Below, piece by piece: positions 14,883 through 24,092 of a stretch of 27,005 bases of DNA. Both the position numbers and the translations under genes were made by a program. The stretch spans positions 1 to 27,005 of the forward strand of contig CAYROP010000013.1 of assembly GCA_964426075.1 (NCBI GenBank), given 5' to 3'. Every line of letters begins with the position of its first letter. The first letter of the stretch is position 1. The notes below the pieces were generated by a model. That model saw only the letters and a list, made by a program, of their open reading frames with translations. It was not told where the DNA came from and ran no database searches. The stretch is from CAYQLK01 sp964426075. Its GTDB lineage: Bacteria > Patescibacteriota > Microgenomatia > CAYQLK01.

Positions 14883-14911
14883 TTGATTGAATGGTTATCT
14901 TGGAATATACT
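14883..14911 (+). promoter_or_regulatory. Sigma70-type promoter of lysS
   Basis: TTGATT at 14883-14888, a 17 bp spacer, TATACT at 14906-14911. The predicted start is near 14918, with a leader of about 24 nt to ATG 14942. No T-box-like structure fits in such a leader. Confidence 0.6.
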
Positions 14912-14941
14912 CTGCTAATTACAAGTTAGTATTTATAAACA

Positions 14942-16405
14942 ATGCCAAGTCCGTTATCAGAATTAAGAAAAATCAGGCTTGATAAGCTCAAAAAACTTCA
15001 AGATCAAAATATTGAAGCTTATCCATCTAGTTCAAACAGATCACACACAATTAGTACAGCCCTAGAGTCATTAGAAAAAGATGTAACAATTGTCGGAAGG
15101 CTATTATCACTTAGGTCACACGGAAAAATTATCTTTGGTGATTTAACAGATATTAGCGGCCAGATTCAGATACTTTTTAAATCCGACGGGCTGGATAAAA
15201 CAGTTTTTGATAATATTTCCCTTTTGGATATTGGTGATTTCTTAGAAGTCACCGGCAAAGTTTTTGTAACCAACGCTGGCCAAACGACTGTTGATGTTAA
15301 TTCCTACAAACTTCTTGCAAAATCTTTATTGCCAATACCAAGTGAATATTATGGTTTAGCTGATATTGAAACAAGGTTGAGAAAACGTTATCTAGATATA
15401 CTGATTAATCCAGAAGTAAAGGATATTTTTATTAAAAAAAATAAATTTTGGACTTCAATACGACAGTTTTTGGTTAACGAAGAGTTCTTGGAAGTCGAGA
15501 TGCCAATTTTGGAAAATATCCCAGGAGGAGCTGAAGCAGAGCCTTTTGTAACTCATCACAATGCCCTGGACAGGGACTTTTATTTAAGGATTTCTTTAGA
15601 ATTACCACTCAAAAAAATGTTAGTTGCCGGTTATGAAAAGGTGTTTGAAATTGGAAGAATTTTTCGAAATGAAGGAATTGATTCTGAACACCTTCAAGAT
15701 TACACTCAGATGGAATTTTATTGGGCATACGGGGAGTTTGATAAGCTAATGGATTTTACCCAAAGAATGTATCAATTTGTGATCAATGAAACATTCGGAA
15801 CTCTTAAATTTGAAAGAGATGGAAAAGTCATTGACTGGTCAGGCACTTGGCCAAAACTTGAATATTTAGATTTATTTAAAAAATATACAAACATTGACCT
15901 TCTAACTGCTAGTGATGAAACATTGTTCGAGTATGCTAAATCAAATAAAATTGCTTACGAAAAATCTGCTGGTCGTGGAAGAATTATTGATTTAATTTTT
16001 AAAAAAAAGATTAGAATTTTGCCCGAGGTTTCTTTACAGCCCGCATTTTTAGTTAATCCTCCTATAGAGATTGAACCTTTAGCAAAAAAGAACTTTAATA
16101 ATCCCAAAACAGTTCAGCGAATGCAGATATTAGCTTTTGGATCAGAGTTGGGTAAGGGATTTGGAGAGCTTAACGACCCAATTGATCAAAGAGAAAGATT
16201 TGAAAATCAAATGAAACTCAGAGAAAACGGCGATAACGAGGCTCAGATGATTGACGAGGAATATATTGAAGCGATGGAATATGGAATGCCGCCAGCAGCA
16301 GGATTCGGTGTATCTGAAAGGTTATTTTCAGTTCTATTAGGGTTACCAATTAGGGAGACTGTGATTTTTCCACTTATGAAAGAAGGTAAAAATGAGAACG
16401 AGTAA
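14942..16405 (+). CDS. lysS: Lysyl-tRNA synthetase, class II
   Basis: Charges tRNA-Lys. 487 aa, normal for the class II enzyme. The N-terminal OB-fold anticodon-binding domain runs ~45-130 (VGRLLSLRSHGKIIFGDLTD). The catalytic domain has RLRKRYLDILINPE (motif 1 region, ~145), motif 2 VFEIGRIFRNEGIDSEHLQD (~235-254) followed by YTQMEFYWAY, the lysine-site segment PPIEIEPLAKK (~375) and motif 3 GFGVSERLFSVLLG (~456-469). Motif 3 uses S-E-R rather than the I-D-R more usual in LysRS. It begins a tight run, with the HD-domain gene overlapping its 3' end by 14 bp. Confidence 0.95.
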   Translation: MPSPLSELRKIRLDKLKKLQDQNIEAYPSSSNRSHTISTALESLEKDVTIVGRLLSLRSHGKIIFGDLTDISGQIQILFKSDGLDKTVFDNISLLDIGDFLEVTGKVFVTNAGQTTVDVNSYKLLAKSLLPIPSEYYGLADIETRLRKRYLDILINPEVKDIFIKKNKFWTSIRQFLVNEEFLEVEMPILENIPGGAEAEPFVTHHNALDRDFYLRISLELPLKKMLVAGYEKVFEIGRIFRNEGIDSEHLQDYTQMEFYWAYGEFDKLMDFTQRMYQFVINETFGTLKFERDGKVIDWSGTWPKLEYLDLFKKYTNIDLLTASDETLFEYAKSNKIAYEKSAGRGRIIDLIFKKKIRILPEVSLQPAFLVNPPIEIEPLAKKNFNNPKTVQRMQILAFGSELGKGFGELNDPIDQRERFENQMKLRENGDNEAQMIDEEYIEAMEYGMPPAAGFGVSERLFSVLLGLPIRETVIFPLMKEGKNENE

Positions 16406-16994
16406 CTTAACAAGCTTAATAAAATTCTTTTTAAGAATTCAGTGGACGAAAGAATTACCAAGGCAAGGTTTTGTCACATTAGGTTTTAAGAGAAATGAGG
16501 CTGACTCAGTTGCTGCTCATTCTTTTGCCACAGCAATTCTTGCTTACGAACTCGCCGTTCTTCACAACAAAGAAACCAAAAAACCTAAAGTTGACGAAAA
16601 CAAAGTTCTAAAAATGGCGCTGTTTCACGACTTAGCAGAAACAATTGTCGGGGATGTTGGCTCATTCGTAAAATATTTAGAAAAGGGTAAATTTCGTGAC
16701 ATTGAAGACAAAGGAATGGAGATTCTTGTTGAAGATTTGATTAATAAAGAAGAAATACTAAGCTTGTATAAAGAGTATTCAGAAAGAAAAAGTTTAGAGG
16801 CCAGATTTGCAAAGGCGGCAGATCATATTGATGCTATAGCTCAAATTCAAGGTGTTCCTGCAGCTAAACACGAACTGGAGAAAAAAACTCATGATATTCT
16901 AAAAATCACTCGTTTCTCTTGGCATCAAAAAGCTATAACCTTAATTACATCGGGTAAAATTAAAGGAATCGGAGAAATCAAAGACCAAAAATGA
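16392..16994 (+). CDS. HD-domain phosphohydrolase, YfbR/HDDC2-like
   Basis: A 200-residue metal-dependent phosphohydrolase. The HD-fold ligands are visible in order: His43 in SVAAHSF, His79-Asp80 in LFHDLAE, and Asp144 in KAADHID. The spacing and the segment VLKMALFHDLAETIVGDV match the YfbR/HDDC2 group, several of which are 5'-deoxynucleotidases. The exact substrate cannot be read here; nucleotide salvage is most likely, and (p)ppGpp-type hydrolysis is less likely given the short single domain. The start overlaps lysS by 14 bp and the stop overlaps serS as ATGA, so it is translated between two aminoacyl-tRNA synthetases. Confidence 0.85.
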   Translation: MRTSNLTSLIKFFLRIQWTKELPRQGFVTLGFKRNEADSVAAHSFATAILAYELAVLHNKETKKPKVDENKVLKMALFHDLAETIVGDVGSFVKYLEKGKFRDIEDKGMEILVEDLINKEEILSLYKEYSERKSLEARFAKAADHIDAIAQIQGVPAAKHELEKKTHDILKITRFSWHQKAITLITSGKIKGIGEIKDQK

Positions 16995-18220
16995 TTGACA
17001 TTAAAAAATTAAAATCCAACCCTGAGTGGTTTCAAAAAAAAATTAAGGAAAAAGGTGTCGATATTCCTGTTCAGACAATAATTGATCTTGAATTGGAAAG
17101 AAATACACTTATTAAATCAATTGAAGAACTTAATCAAAAAAGAAAGATTGTTTCTAAGTCAAAAAATCCATCTGTCGAAGGTAAAAAAATAAAAACAGAC
17201 CTTAAAAAACTTGAGGAATCACTAAAAGTTGTAGAAAACAAATATCAAGACACACTTTCTAAACTTCCCAATCCGGCTTTTGATGAGGTACCAGTTGGAG
17301 GGGAAGATGCGAGTCTAGTAGTTGGCAAAAATATTGATCCAGTTAAGTTTAATTTTTCTCCAAAAAGCCACGAAGAATTAGGTAAATCACTCGGTATTAT
17401 TGACCTTGAGTCAGCTGCAAAAGTTAGCGGTTCAAGATTTTATTTTCTAAAAGGGAAAGGCGCCGAATTAGAAGTTGCTCTACTTAATTATGCTCGAGAT
17501 ATTATTGCAGAGAAAAATTTTATATTTGTTATACCTCCAGTATTAATTAACTCATCATCAATGAAAGGAATGGGATATTTAGAACATGGTGGTAGTGAAG
17601 AAACATATTATTTAGAAAAGGATGATTTATATCTAGTTGGTACTGCAGAACAATCGATTGGTCCAATGCATAGAGATGAAGTTATTTCTGCAAACAAGCT
17701 CCCTTTAAGATACATGGGATACTCACCTTCCTTTCGCCGTGAGTCTGGAAGCTATGGTAAAGACACTAAAGGCATAATTCGAGTCCATCAGTTCAATAAG
17801 TTAGAAATGTTTGTGTTTTGTACTCCAGATCAATCGCAATCTGAACACAACTTAATTTTAGAACTTGAAAAATCGCTGGTCGAGGGTCTTAAGCTACCTT
17901 ATCAAATACTTAATATTGCCTCAGGCGATTTAGGTCTTCCTGCTGCTAAAAAATATGACATCGAAATCTGGTTCCCATCGCAATCAAGATACAGAGAAAC
18001 ACACTCCACATCAAATACCACTGATTTTCAATCTAGAAGACTGAATATTAAATATATCAACGAAAATAACGAAAAAGAGTTAGTTCATACTGTTAATGGA
18101 ACAGCCTTTGCTTTCGGAAGAATTATTGCTGCCATTTTAGAAAATTTTCAAACTGAATCTGGAGCTATCTTAATTCCTGAAGTTCTACACAAATACACAG
18201 GATTCAAAACAATTGAGTAG
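16991..18220 (+). CDS. serS: Seryl-tRNA synthetase
   Basis: Charges tRNA-Ser (and tRNA-Sec where present). 409 aa, close to the usual 420-430. Residues ~1-105 form the N-terminal antiparallel coiled coil that grips the long variable arm of tRNA-Ser. The class II core includes VGTAEQ, motif 2 FRRESGSYGKDTKGIIRVHQ (~249-268), QFNKLEMFVF, STSNTTDFQSRR (serine/ATP site) and motif 3 NGTAFAFGRIIAAILENFQ (~374-392), slightly divergent from the common NGSGLAVGR form. It starts in the ATGA overlap with the HD-domain gene. Confidence 0.96.
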   Translation: MIDIKKLKSNPEWFQKKIKEKGVDIPVQTIIDLELERNTLIKSIEELNQKRKIVSKSKNPSVEGKKIKTDLKKLEESLKVVENKYQDTLSKLPNPAFDEVPVGGEDASLVVGKNIDPVKFNFSPKSHEELGKSLGIIDLESAAKVSGSRFYFLKGKGAELEVALLNYARDIIAEKNFIFVIPPVLINSSSMKGMGYLEHGGSEETYYLEKDDLYLVGTAEQSIGPMHRDEVISANKLPLRYMGYSPSFRRESGSYGKDTKGIIRVHQFNKLEMFVFCTPDQSQSEHNLILELEKSLVEGLKLPYQILNIASGDLGLPAAKKYDIEIWFPSQSRYRETHSTSNTTDFQSRRLNIKYINENNEKELVHTVNGTAFAFGRIIAAILENFQTESGAILIPEVLHKYTGFKTIE

Positions 18221-18223
18221 CAC

Positions 18224-18249
18224 TCGAGAGACTCGACTGTTATTTTTTT
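18224..18249 (+). terminator. Possible weak terminator after serS
   Basis: TCGAG (18224-18228) pairs with CTCGA (18232-18236) around an AGA loop, and a run of seven T follows from 18243 after a short gap. The stem is short, so termination may be partial. An alternative stem, ACTGTT/AACAGT (18236-18241 with 18251-18256), encloses the T-run and could compete. Confidence 0.35.
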
Positions 18250-18260
18250 GAACAGTAATT

Positions 18261-18266
18261 TATAAT
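18261..18266 (+). promoter_or_regulatory. -10 element of secA
   Basis: A perfect TATAAT at 18261-18266. The best -35 is a poor CTGTTA at 18237-18242 with an 18 bp spacer. The predicted leader to ATG 18294 is about 20 nt, without SD. The -10 follows directly on the putative serS terminator. Confidence 0.45.
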
Positions 18267-18293
18267 ATTCATTCGTAAGCAATCACGAAATTT

Positions 18294-20852
18294 ATGTTAG
18301 GAAAACTAGGTGGACTACTTAATTCTAATGAGAAAGAGCTGAAAAAAATTCGTCCTTTAATTTCTCAAATTAACGATTTGGAGAAAAATTTTAAAAAATA
18401 CTCAGACACCAAATTAAAGTCCAAGACCATTGAGTTTAAGAAAAAACTAAAACACGGAACAAGTCTAAACGAGGTTTTACCTGAAGCGTTTGCAGCTGTT
18501 CGAGAAGCATCTGAAAGAACAGTTAAAATGCGTCATTATGATGTTCAGCTACTTTCCGGTATTGTTCTTCACGAAGGGAAAATTTCTGAACAGAAAACAG
18601 GTGAAGGTAAAACGCTTTCGGCAACGCTACCTGCATATTTAAATGCGTTAGAAGAAAAAGGTGTTCACGTAGTAACAGTGAACGATTATTTAGCAAAACG
18701 AGACTCGGAGTGGATGAAACCTATCTACGAATCCCTCGGATTAAGTGTCGGTTATGTTGTTCACGAAATTCCACCCGGTACTAGTATTAGGAGAGAAATG
18801 TATAAAGCGGATATTACTTACGGCACTAATAATGAATTTGGATTCGACTACCTCAGAGACAATATGGTCTGGGATCTAAAAAATATGGTCCAAAGAGGAC
18901 ATAATTACGCGATTGTCGACGAGGTGGATTCAATTCTTATCGATGAAGCAAGAACACCATTAATTATCTCTGCACCATCAGGAGAGGCAACTGATAAATA
19001 TTACACATTTGCCAAAATGGTAAATAGTCTTAATGCAGAGGTTGATTTTGTTGTAGACGAAAAACTCAAATCTGCATCACTCTCTGAAGCAGGAATTCAA
19101 AAAGTCGAAAAAATTCTTGGAATAAGCAACCTATACGAAACGAATTTTTCTACCATTCATCATATTGAACAAGCAATTAGCGCAAGAACTTTATTCGTCA
19201 AAGACAGAGATTATGTGGTCAGAGGAAATGAAGTTGTGATTGTCGACGAATTTACTGGCCGATTAATGGAAGGCAGACGGTATTCAGAGGGATTACATCA
19301 AGCTATCGAAGCAAAAGAAAATGTTACGATTCAGGAGGAGAGTCGAACATTGGCAACAATTACATTCCAAAATTATTTTAGAATGTATCACAAGCTTGCT
19401 GGTATGACTGGTACAGCTGAAACCGAGGCCGAAGAGTTTTTCAAAATTTACAAACTTGATGTCGTTGTTATACCCCCACACAGGCCGAATATTCGAAAAG
19501 ACCATTCTGATATTGTTTATAAAACCGCAAAGGCAAAATTTTTAGCTGTCGCCGAAGAAGTTAAAGAGCTTCATAAAACTGGACAGCCTGTACTAATAGG
19601 AACAACCTCAATCGAAAAGAACGAACTATTATCTGAAGTGCTAAAAAAAACAGGTATTAAGCACGAGGTACTAAATGCCAAAAACCACACTAAAGAAGCT
19701 GAAATTATTTCCTTAGCTGGTCATAAAGGCGCAGTCACGTTGGCAACAAATATTGCTGGTCGAGGAGTAGATATTAAGCTTGAAAAAAATATAGACAAAC
19801 TTGGAGGTCTACATATTATTGGAACAGAAAGACACGAGTCGCGTCGAATTGACAACCAGCTAAGGGGTCGAGCTGGTAGACAAGGTGATCCGGGTTCAAC
19901 CCGTTTTTATGTTTCGCTTGAGGATGACATCATGCGTTTATTTGGTGGCGAGTCAATATCAAAAATTATGACCGCACTTAAGCTCCCTGAGGATACTCCA
20001 ATCGAGAACGCTATGGTAAGTAGAGCTATTGAAAATGCCCAAAAAAAAGTTGAAGGACATCATTTTGATAATCGTAAACGTGTTGTGGAATATGATGATG
20101 TCATAAATGTTCAGAGAGAAATTATTTATAAAAAACGAAGAGAGATTTTGGAAGCACAACAAGGAAATGTTGATTCAGAAAATGATTTTAAATTAGACTT
20201 TAAACAAAAAATAGAAAATCATATTAATCTCCTTGTCGATATACACATCAACCAAGCCGAATCTCCAGATTACGATCAGCTCGGTCAGGATTTTTTTAAT
20301 ATTATTTCTTTTGATCCCAACTCACAAAAAGTGATTTCAGACGAAATAGTTAAATTGAAATCTGCTGACAAAATTGTTGAGTTTTTATTGAAAATAATCA
20401 GCGACATAAATAGCGAGCGTGTTAAAAAATACTCTCAAAAGTCAGTGGATCAAGCAGAGCTTGTTGTTTCACTAAGTGTTATTGACACTCTTTGGATGGA
20501 ACATATTGATACCCTAGACGATCTTCGGTCCGGTGTAGGAATGAGAGCGTATGCTCAAAGAGATCCACTGGTTGAATACAAAGCAGAATCTTACAAACTG
20601 TTTGAAAAGTTAATATCTGATATTGATCATGAAACTATCACGCGAGTGTTTAAATTCCCAATTGAATCACTGGCACAAAGCCAATCCCAGCCAGAAGTTG
20701 ATCCATTAACAGCTGAAGCTGTCGGTGCCCCAGACTCTACCGACCAGCCGATAACTAATAAAAATTCAAAAAATGATAATACAAAAGTAGGCCGAAACGA
20801 TCCTTGTCCTTGTGGATCTGGTAAAAAATTTAAGAAGTGCCATGGAAAATAA
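18294..20852 (+). CDS. secA: Preprotein translocase ATPase SecA
   Basis: Motor that drives secreted proteins through SecYEG. 852 aa, typical length. The first nucleotide-binding domain has TGEGKT (Walker A, Lys106) and VDEVDSILIDEARTP (Asp209/Glu210). The preprotein cross-linking domain follows (~220-360), then LAGMTGTAETE, and the second nucleotide-binding domain with TNIAGRGVDIKL, GTERHESRRIDNQLRGRAGR and QGDPGSTRFY. The helical scaffold/wing region contains VVEYDDVINVQRE. It ends in a zinc tail NDPCPCGSGKKFKKCHGK with Cys838, Cys840, Cys849 and His850. The stop lies inside the next gene. Confidence 0.98.
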   Translation: MLGKLGGLLNSNEKELKKIRPLISQINDLEKNFKKYSDTKLKSKTIEFKKKLKHGTSLNEVLPEAFAAVREASERTVKMRHYDVQLLSGIVLHEGKISEQKTGEGKTLSATLPAYLNALEEKGVHVVTVNDYLAKRDSEWMKPIYESLGLSVGYVVHEIPPGTSIRREMYKADITYGTNNEFGFDYLRDNMVWDLKNMVQRGHNYAIVDEVDSILIDEARTPLIISAPSGEATDKYYTFAKMVNSLNAEVDFVVDEKLKSASLSEAGIQKVEKILGISNLYETNFSTIHHIEQAISARTLFVKDRDYVVRGNEVVIVDEFTGRLMEGRRYSEGLHQAIEAKENVTIQEESRTLATITFQNYFRMYHKLAGMTGTAETEAEEFFKIYKLDVVVIPPHRPNIRKDHSDIVYKTAKAKFLAVAEEVKELHKTGQPVLIGTTSIEKNELLSEVLKKTGIKHEVLNAKNHTKEAEIISLAGHKGAVTLATNIAGRGVDIKLEKNIDKLGGLHIIGTERHESRRIDNQLRGRAGRQGDPGSTRFYVSLEDDIMRLFGGESISKIMTALKLPEDTPIENAMVSRAIENAQKKVEGHHFDNRKRVVEYDDVINVQREIIYKKRREILEAQQGNVDSENDFKLDFKQKIENHINLLVDIHINQAESPDYDQLGQDFFNIISFDPNSQKVISDEIVKLKSADKIVEFLLKIISDINSERVKKYSQKSVDQAELVVSLSVIDTLWMEHIDTLDDLRSGVGMRAYAQRDPLVEYKAESYKLFEKLISDIDHETITRVFKFPIESLAQSQSQPEVDPLTAEAVGAPDSTDQPITNKNSKNDNTKVGRNDPCPCGSGKKFKKCHGK

Positions 20853-21957
20853 GCTCAGGCTTATTAAGTCATCAAATCTCAACAAACTAATTTTTTTTCT
20901 TGCAATATTTTTTTTTGCTCTATTATCGTATTTAATTTTTAGCGGATTTTTTCTAGGCTCTCAAAAATATTCTGAATCAGAAGAAATTACAAAAAAATTA
21001 TTACCATGCGTATCGAAGATAGAAAATAGAAATCAAATTTGTCTTAAAAACCAATTAAAAGATTTAGTTGTTAAAAATGGCCCAGGATCAACTCTAGAAA
21101 CTATTAAAAAACTAAATATTAATTTTGCATACGATTTAACTAACGAAGTCCAGTGCCATAATTTTTCTCATATTTTAGGTAGTATTTCAGCAGAGAATTC
21201 TAAAGATTATGAAAAATCGATTATAGATTGTGATAACTCATGTAGTAGTGGATGTTTTCATGGTTTTTTCGAGGTCCTTGCAAAAGACCCAGGTAAAAAT
21301 ATTGCTGCAGAAGAATTATGTGAAAAAATTATTCATCATTCAAAGCAAAAATTTGAAGGATGCTTGCATGCACTCGGACATTACGTCGGAGAAATTAGTT
21401 CAAATGATATGGTCAAATCATCTGATTACTGTAGCGGGTTAGAATTCGATTCTCAATCATTAAACGCTTGCTACTCTGGAGTGTTTATGCAGGCAGAAAC
21501 TAGAGGTGAAAATTTTAAATATTTGTATCATTCAACTCCAGAACTACCCGACGAAAATAACTATATGGAGTTCTGTGAGAATTTTAATTCTTTAGCAAAA
21601 GATTTTTGCATATTTCATGGCGGTTCGTATATTTACAGACTAACACTTAATCCAAAATCTGCGCTGAATCATTGTAGTAAATTTTTGTCAGAATTATTAC
21701 AACCAGATTGCATTAAAGAAGTAGCTGGATATTTTCCACGCAGAAATAACAACTCGATTGCTTACATCATTAAAAACTGTGAGATGAACACTATTAAAAA
21801 TTCACAATATTGTCTGGAAGGGGCAATATTTAGTTTAAAAGGTGCTGGTCAAGATATTTCGGAAATTGAGGAAATTTGTACACAACAAGACTACATAACT
21901 CAAAAAGAATGCCAACAACTTATAACGAATATCTACAATCCAAGTAGGATACAATAG
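20842..21957 (+). CDS. Membrane-anchored secreted cysteine-rich repeat protein, function unknown
   Basis: 371 residues with one N-terminal membrane helix (~14-38); the rest should face outside. It has 18 cysteines. Regular pairs sit 11-14 residues apart: Cys56/67, 160/174, 197/210, 245/256, 278/290, 313/324, 346/357, the last six recurring every ~33-48 residues. This resembles helix-hairpin (TPR/Sel1-like) repeats stapled by disulfides, as in Helicobacter cysteine-rich proteins, though I did not confirm homology. CHNFSH (105-110), SGCFHG (136-141) and GCLHALGH (173-180) add His that might bind metal. The start is ATG 20842, overlapping secA by 11 bp; an in-frame upstream start at 20812 lies deeper in secA. 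No known family is recognised. Confidence 0.8.
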   Translation: MENKLRLIKSSNLNKLIFFLAIFFFALLSYLIFSGFFLGSQKYSESEEITKKLLPCVSKIENRNQICLKNQLKDLVVKNGPGSTLETIKKLNINFAYDLTNEVQCHNFSHILGSISAENSKDYEKSIIDCDNSCSSGCFHGFFEVLAKDPGKNIAAEELCEKIIHHSKQKFEGCLHALGHYVGEISSNDMVKSSDYCSGLEFDSQSLNACYSGVFMQAETRGENFKYLYHSTPELPDENNYMEFCENFNSLAKDFCIFHGGSYIYRLTLNPKSALNHCSKFLSELLQPDCIKEVAGYFPRRNNNSIAYIIKNCEMNTIKNSQYCLEGAIFSLKGAGQDISEIEEICTQQDYITQKECQQLITNIYNPSRIQ

Positions 21958-21972
21958 TAAAAATATCACCAA

Positions 21973-24045
21973 ATGACCACTGCCCCAAAAATACTTTCTG
22001 CCAACCTCAGAACAATTATATTATTGCTAGCTTTAGTTCTGTTTACCGTAGCTAATATTTCTGCCCATCTTTTTATTAAGAATGCACTTGTTTCAAGTCT
22101 TGACAGGGAATTAGACAAGTCTAACCGATCACAAGCCGAAGTGGTTCTGTCAAAATTTAACTCTGAAATAGATAGACATTATTCTGATCTATCAAGTCTC
22201 GGAAACTATTATGCAAATAATAACGTCATAGAAAGTGATAATTTAAAAAACTATGCTCAGAGTTTAATTACTTCAAAAAGTATTTTTAATCAAATAGGAC
22301 TGCTTGACTCAAACCTCTCATCAATCGTGTCATCTGACAGCTCTATTCCAGACAAAGATTTTATAACTGATTTCCTTGTTATTCCTGAAATAGAAGAGTC
22401 AATCAAATCAAACATTATATATAAAGAAGAGTTTGTTGGAGGTCCAATTTCTCTTCCGAGTAAAAGAACTTTATTTATAATTTTTAAACCTGTAGAAATT
22501 ACAAATTCTCCAAGCATCTTAGCATTTGGAGTCGTAGATATTAACCGTTTATCCAGAAACGCTTTTTCATCTAGTAATGCAGAAAAATTCAACATTGCGG
22601 TAAATGTTAATAGTAAAAACCTGATTCCCTATGAAGCTGCTGAAACACAAAAAATTCATCAGGTCGAAATTATTTCAGAATTTGGCAAAGTTGTATTTAA
22701 TCTTCAGTTTTTTCCAAAAAATTTTATTACTGAATCTGGTCAAATTGCCATTCAGATTGTTTATGCATCAATAATTGCAATCCAAACACTTGCGGTTGCT
22801 ATTTTGATGATCTTTATGTCTCAAACCCACGAATTAGAGAAAAAAGTGTCAGAAAGAACAACGGAGATTCTAGAGAAAAATAAACTAATTACCGTCGAAG
22901 AAGAAAAAATAAAAAAGATTATTAACAACACCCCTGTCGGCATCATGGCAATTAGAATTTCTGATCAAAAATTAATCTTTTATAACCAAAAAATTACCGA
23001 ATTTATTGGATCTGATCTCGATTCTGTTACAACGGTTAACGAAATAATTAGTAGGGTTAAACCTCAGACAAGAGATGGGGTAAATCTTGATCTTAGATTA
23101 ATGCCATACAATCAGACTTTAGTTTCACACAAAACTGAAACTTCTGAAGAACTAATCATTGAGGTAAATAACGCCAAAAAACAAGTAAAAATGGTATCAA
23201 TTCCAATTAGACATGAAGACGGTCAAGATGAAATACTTGTTGTGTTAACTGACTTAACCGAAGAAGCAAAACTGGCTGACAATCTTAGAAAGGTCAATAT
23301 TGAGCTTTTAAATATGGATAAGCAAAAAGATGAATTTCTTTCCGTTACATCTCACGAATTAAGAACCCCAATGACAACAATTAAAGGATATGTGGATATG
23401 ATTTTAAACGGCGACGCGGGTGAAATTAATTCTGAGATCAAACAATATCTTACCGAAGTTTACAAAAGCGTAAACCGGTTAACTTCACTAGTAAACAATA
23501 TTTTAACTGTATCCAAACTACAGAACCGAGCACTTCAATTCAATTTACAACCAATAGACATTACTAAACTAATAACAGAGAATTTACCTTCTTGGAAGGT
23601 ACTTTCTGGCGATAAACCTATCGATTTTATATTTCATCCGTCAGCTACGATTATTCCTAAGGTATTAGCTGATTCAGACAAAGTAATTGAAGTATTAAAC
23701 AACTTTATTTCTAACGCTTTTAAATATACTGAAAATGGTAGAGTTTCATTGTTTTTGAAAAATGATGAAGATTTTGTTTATGTGTCGATCCAAGACAGTG
23801 GTGTTGGAATTGAAAGCACTGAAATCCCCAAAATATTCCAAAGATTTTATAGAATTGACAATTCTCGTTCCAGAAGTCAAGAAGGAAGTGGGCTTGGGCT
23901 ATATATTGCAAAAGACTTAATTGAAAAAATGCACGGCAAAGTATTTGTTCATTCTGAGATTGGTAAAGGCTCAACATTCTCATTCTCCTTACCTATAAGT
24001 AAAGAGAACAAAACACCACTACATAGAGACACTCAGTTTTCTTAA
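21973..24045 (+). CDS. Membrane sensor histidine kinase with PAS domain
   Basis: A 690-residue sensor kinase. Membrane helices at ~11-34 and ~257-282 flank an extracytoplasmic sensor domain of ~220 residues. A charged coil (~285-310) leads to a PAS-like domain (~310-430, starting near IINNTPVGIMAI). HisKA has FLSVTSHELRTPMTTIKGY with phospho-acceptor His461. The HATPase_c domain has an N box NNFISNAFKY (~577), G1 DSGVGI (Asp608) and G2 GSGLGLYIA (638-646), so it should be active. The next gene is a response regulator, then pilB. The signal is unknown. There is no SD before ATG 21973. Confidence 0.93.
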   Translation: MTTAPKILSANLRTIILLLALVLFTVANISAHLFIKNALVSSLDRELDKSNRSQAEVVLSKFNSEIDRHYSDLSSLGNYYANNNVIESDNLKNYAQSLITSKSIFNQIGLLDSNLSSIVSSDSSIPDKDFITDFLVIPEIEESIKSNIIYKEEFVGGPISLPSKRTLFIIFKPVEITNSPSILAFGVVDINRLSRNAFSSSNAEKFNIAVNVNSKNLIPYEAAETQKIHQVEIISEFGKVVFNLQFFPKNFITESGQIAIQIVYASIIAIQTLAVAILMIFMSQTHELEKKVSERTTEILEKNKLITVEEEKIKKIINNTPVGIMAIRISDQKLIFYNQKITEFIGSDLDSVTTVNEIISRVKPQTRDGVNLDLRLMPYNQTLVSHKTETSEELIIEVNNAKKQVKMVSIPIRHEDGQDEILVVLTDLTEEAKLADNLRKVNIELLNMDKQKDEFLSVTSHELRTPMTTIKGYVDMILNGDAGEINSEIKQYLTEVYKSVNRLTSLVNNILTVSKLQNRALQFNLQPIDITKLITENLPSWKVLSGDKPIDFIFHPSATIIPKVLADSDKVIEVLNNFISNAFKYTENGRVSLFLKNDEDFVYVSIQDSGVGIESTEIPKIFQRFYRIDNSRSRSQEGSGLGLYIAKDLIEKMHGKVFVHSEIGKGSTFSFSLPISKENKTPLHRDTQFS

Positions 24046-24079
24046 ATAGTTAATCTCTAAATCTTTATGATAATTTCAG

Positions 24080-24085
24080 TATAAT
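24080..24085 (+). promoter_or_regulatory. -10 element of the response regulator gene, implying a leaderless mRNA
   Basis: A perfect TATAAT at 24080-24085 whose predicted transcription start (~24092) falls at the ATG of the next gene (24093). No good -35 is seen. If used, the mRNA would be leaderless. Co-transcription from the kinase gene is the alternative. Confidence 0.45.
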
Positions 24086-24092
24086 TATACCT

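Noticed and set aside
20812..20841. Upstream start for the cysteine-rich gene inside the SecA zinc tail
   Set aside because: The added residues precede the normal basic-then-hydrophobic anchor and would deepen the secA overlap; ATG 20842 is a better start.
22290..22595. A 101-codon open frame on the - strand inside the histidine kinase
   Set aside because: It is antisense to the sensor domain of a clear kinase, has no recognisable motif, promoter or neighbour logic, and fits a composition-driven shadow.
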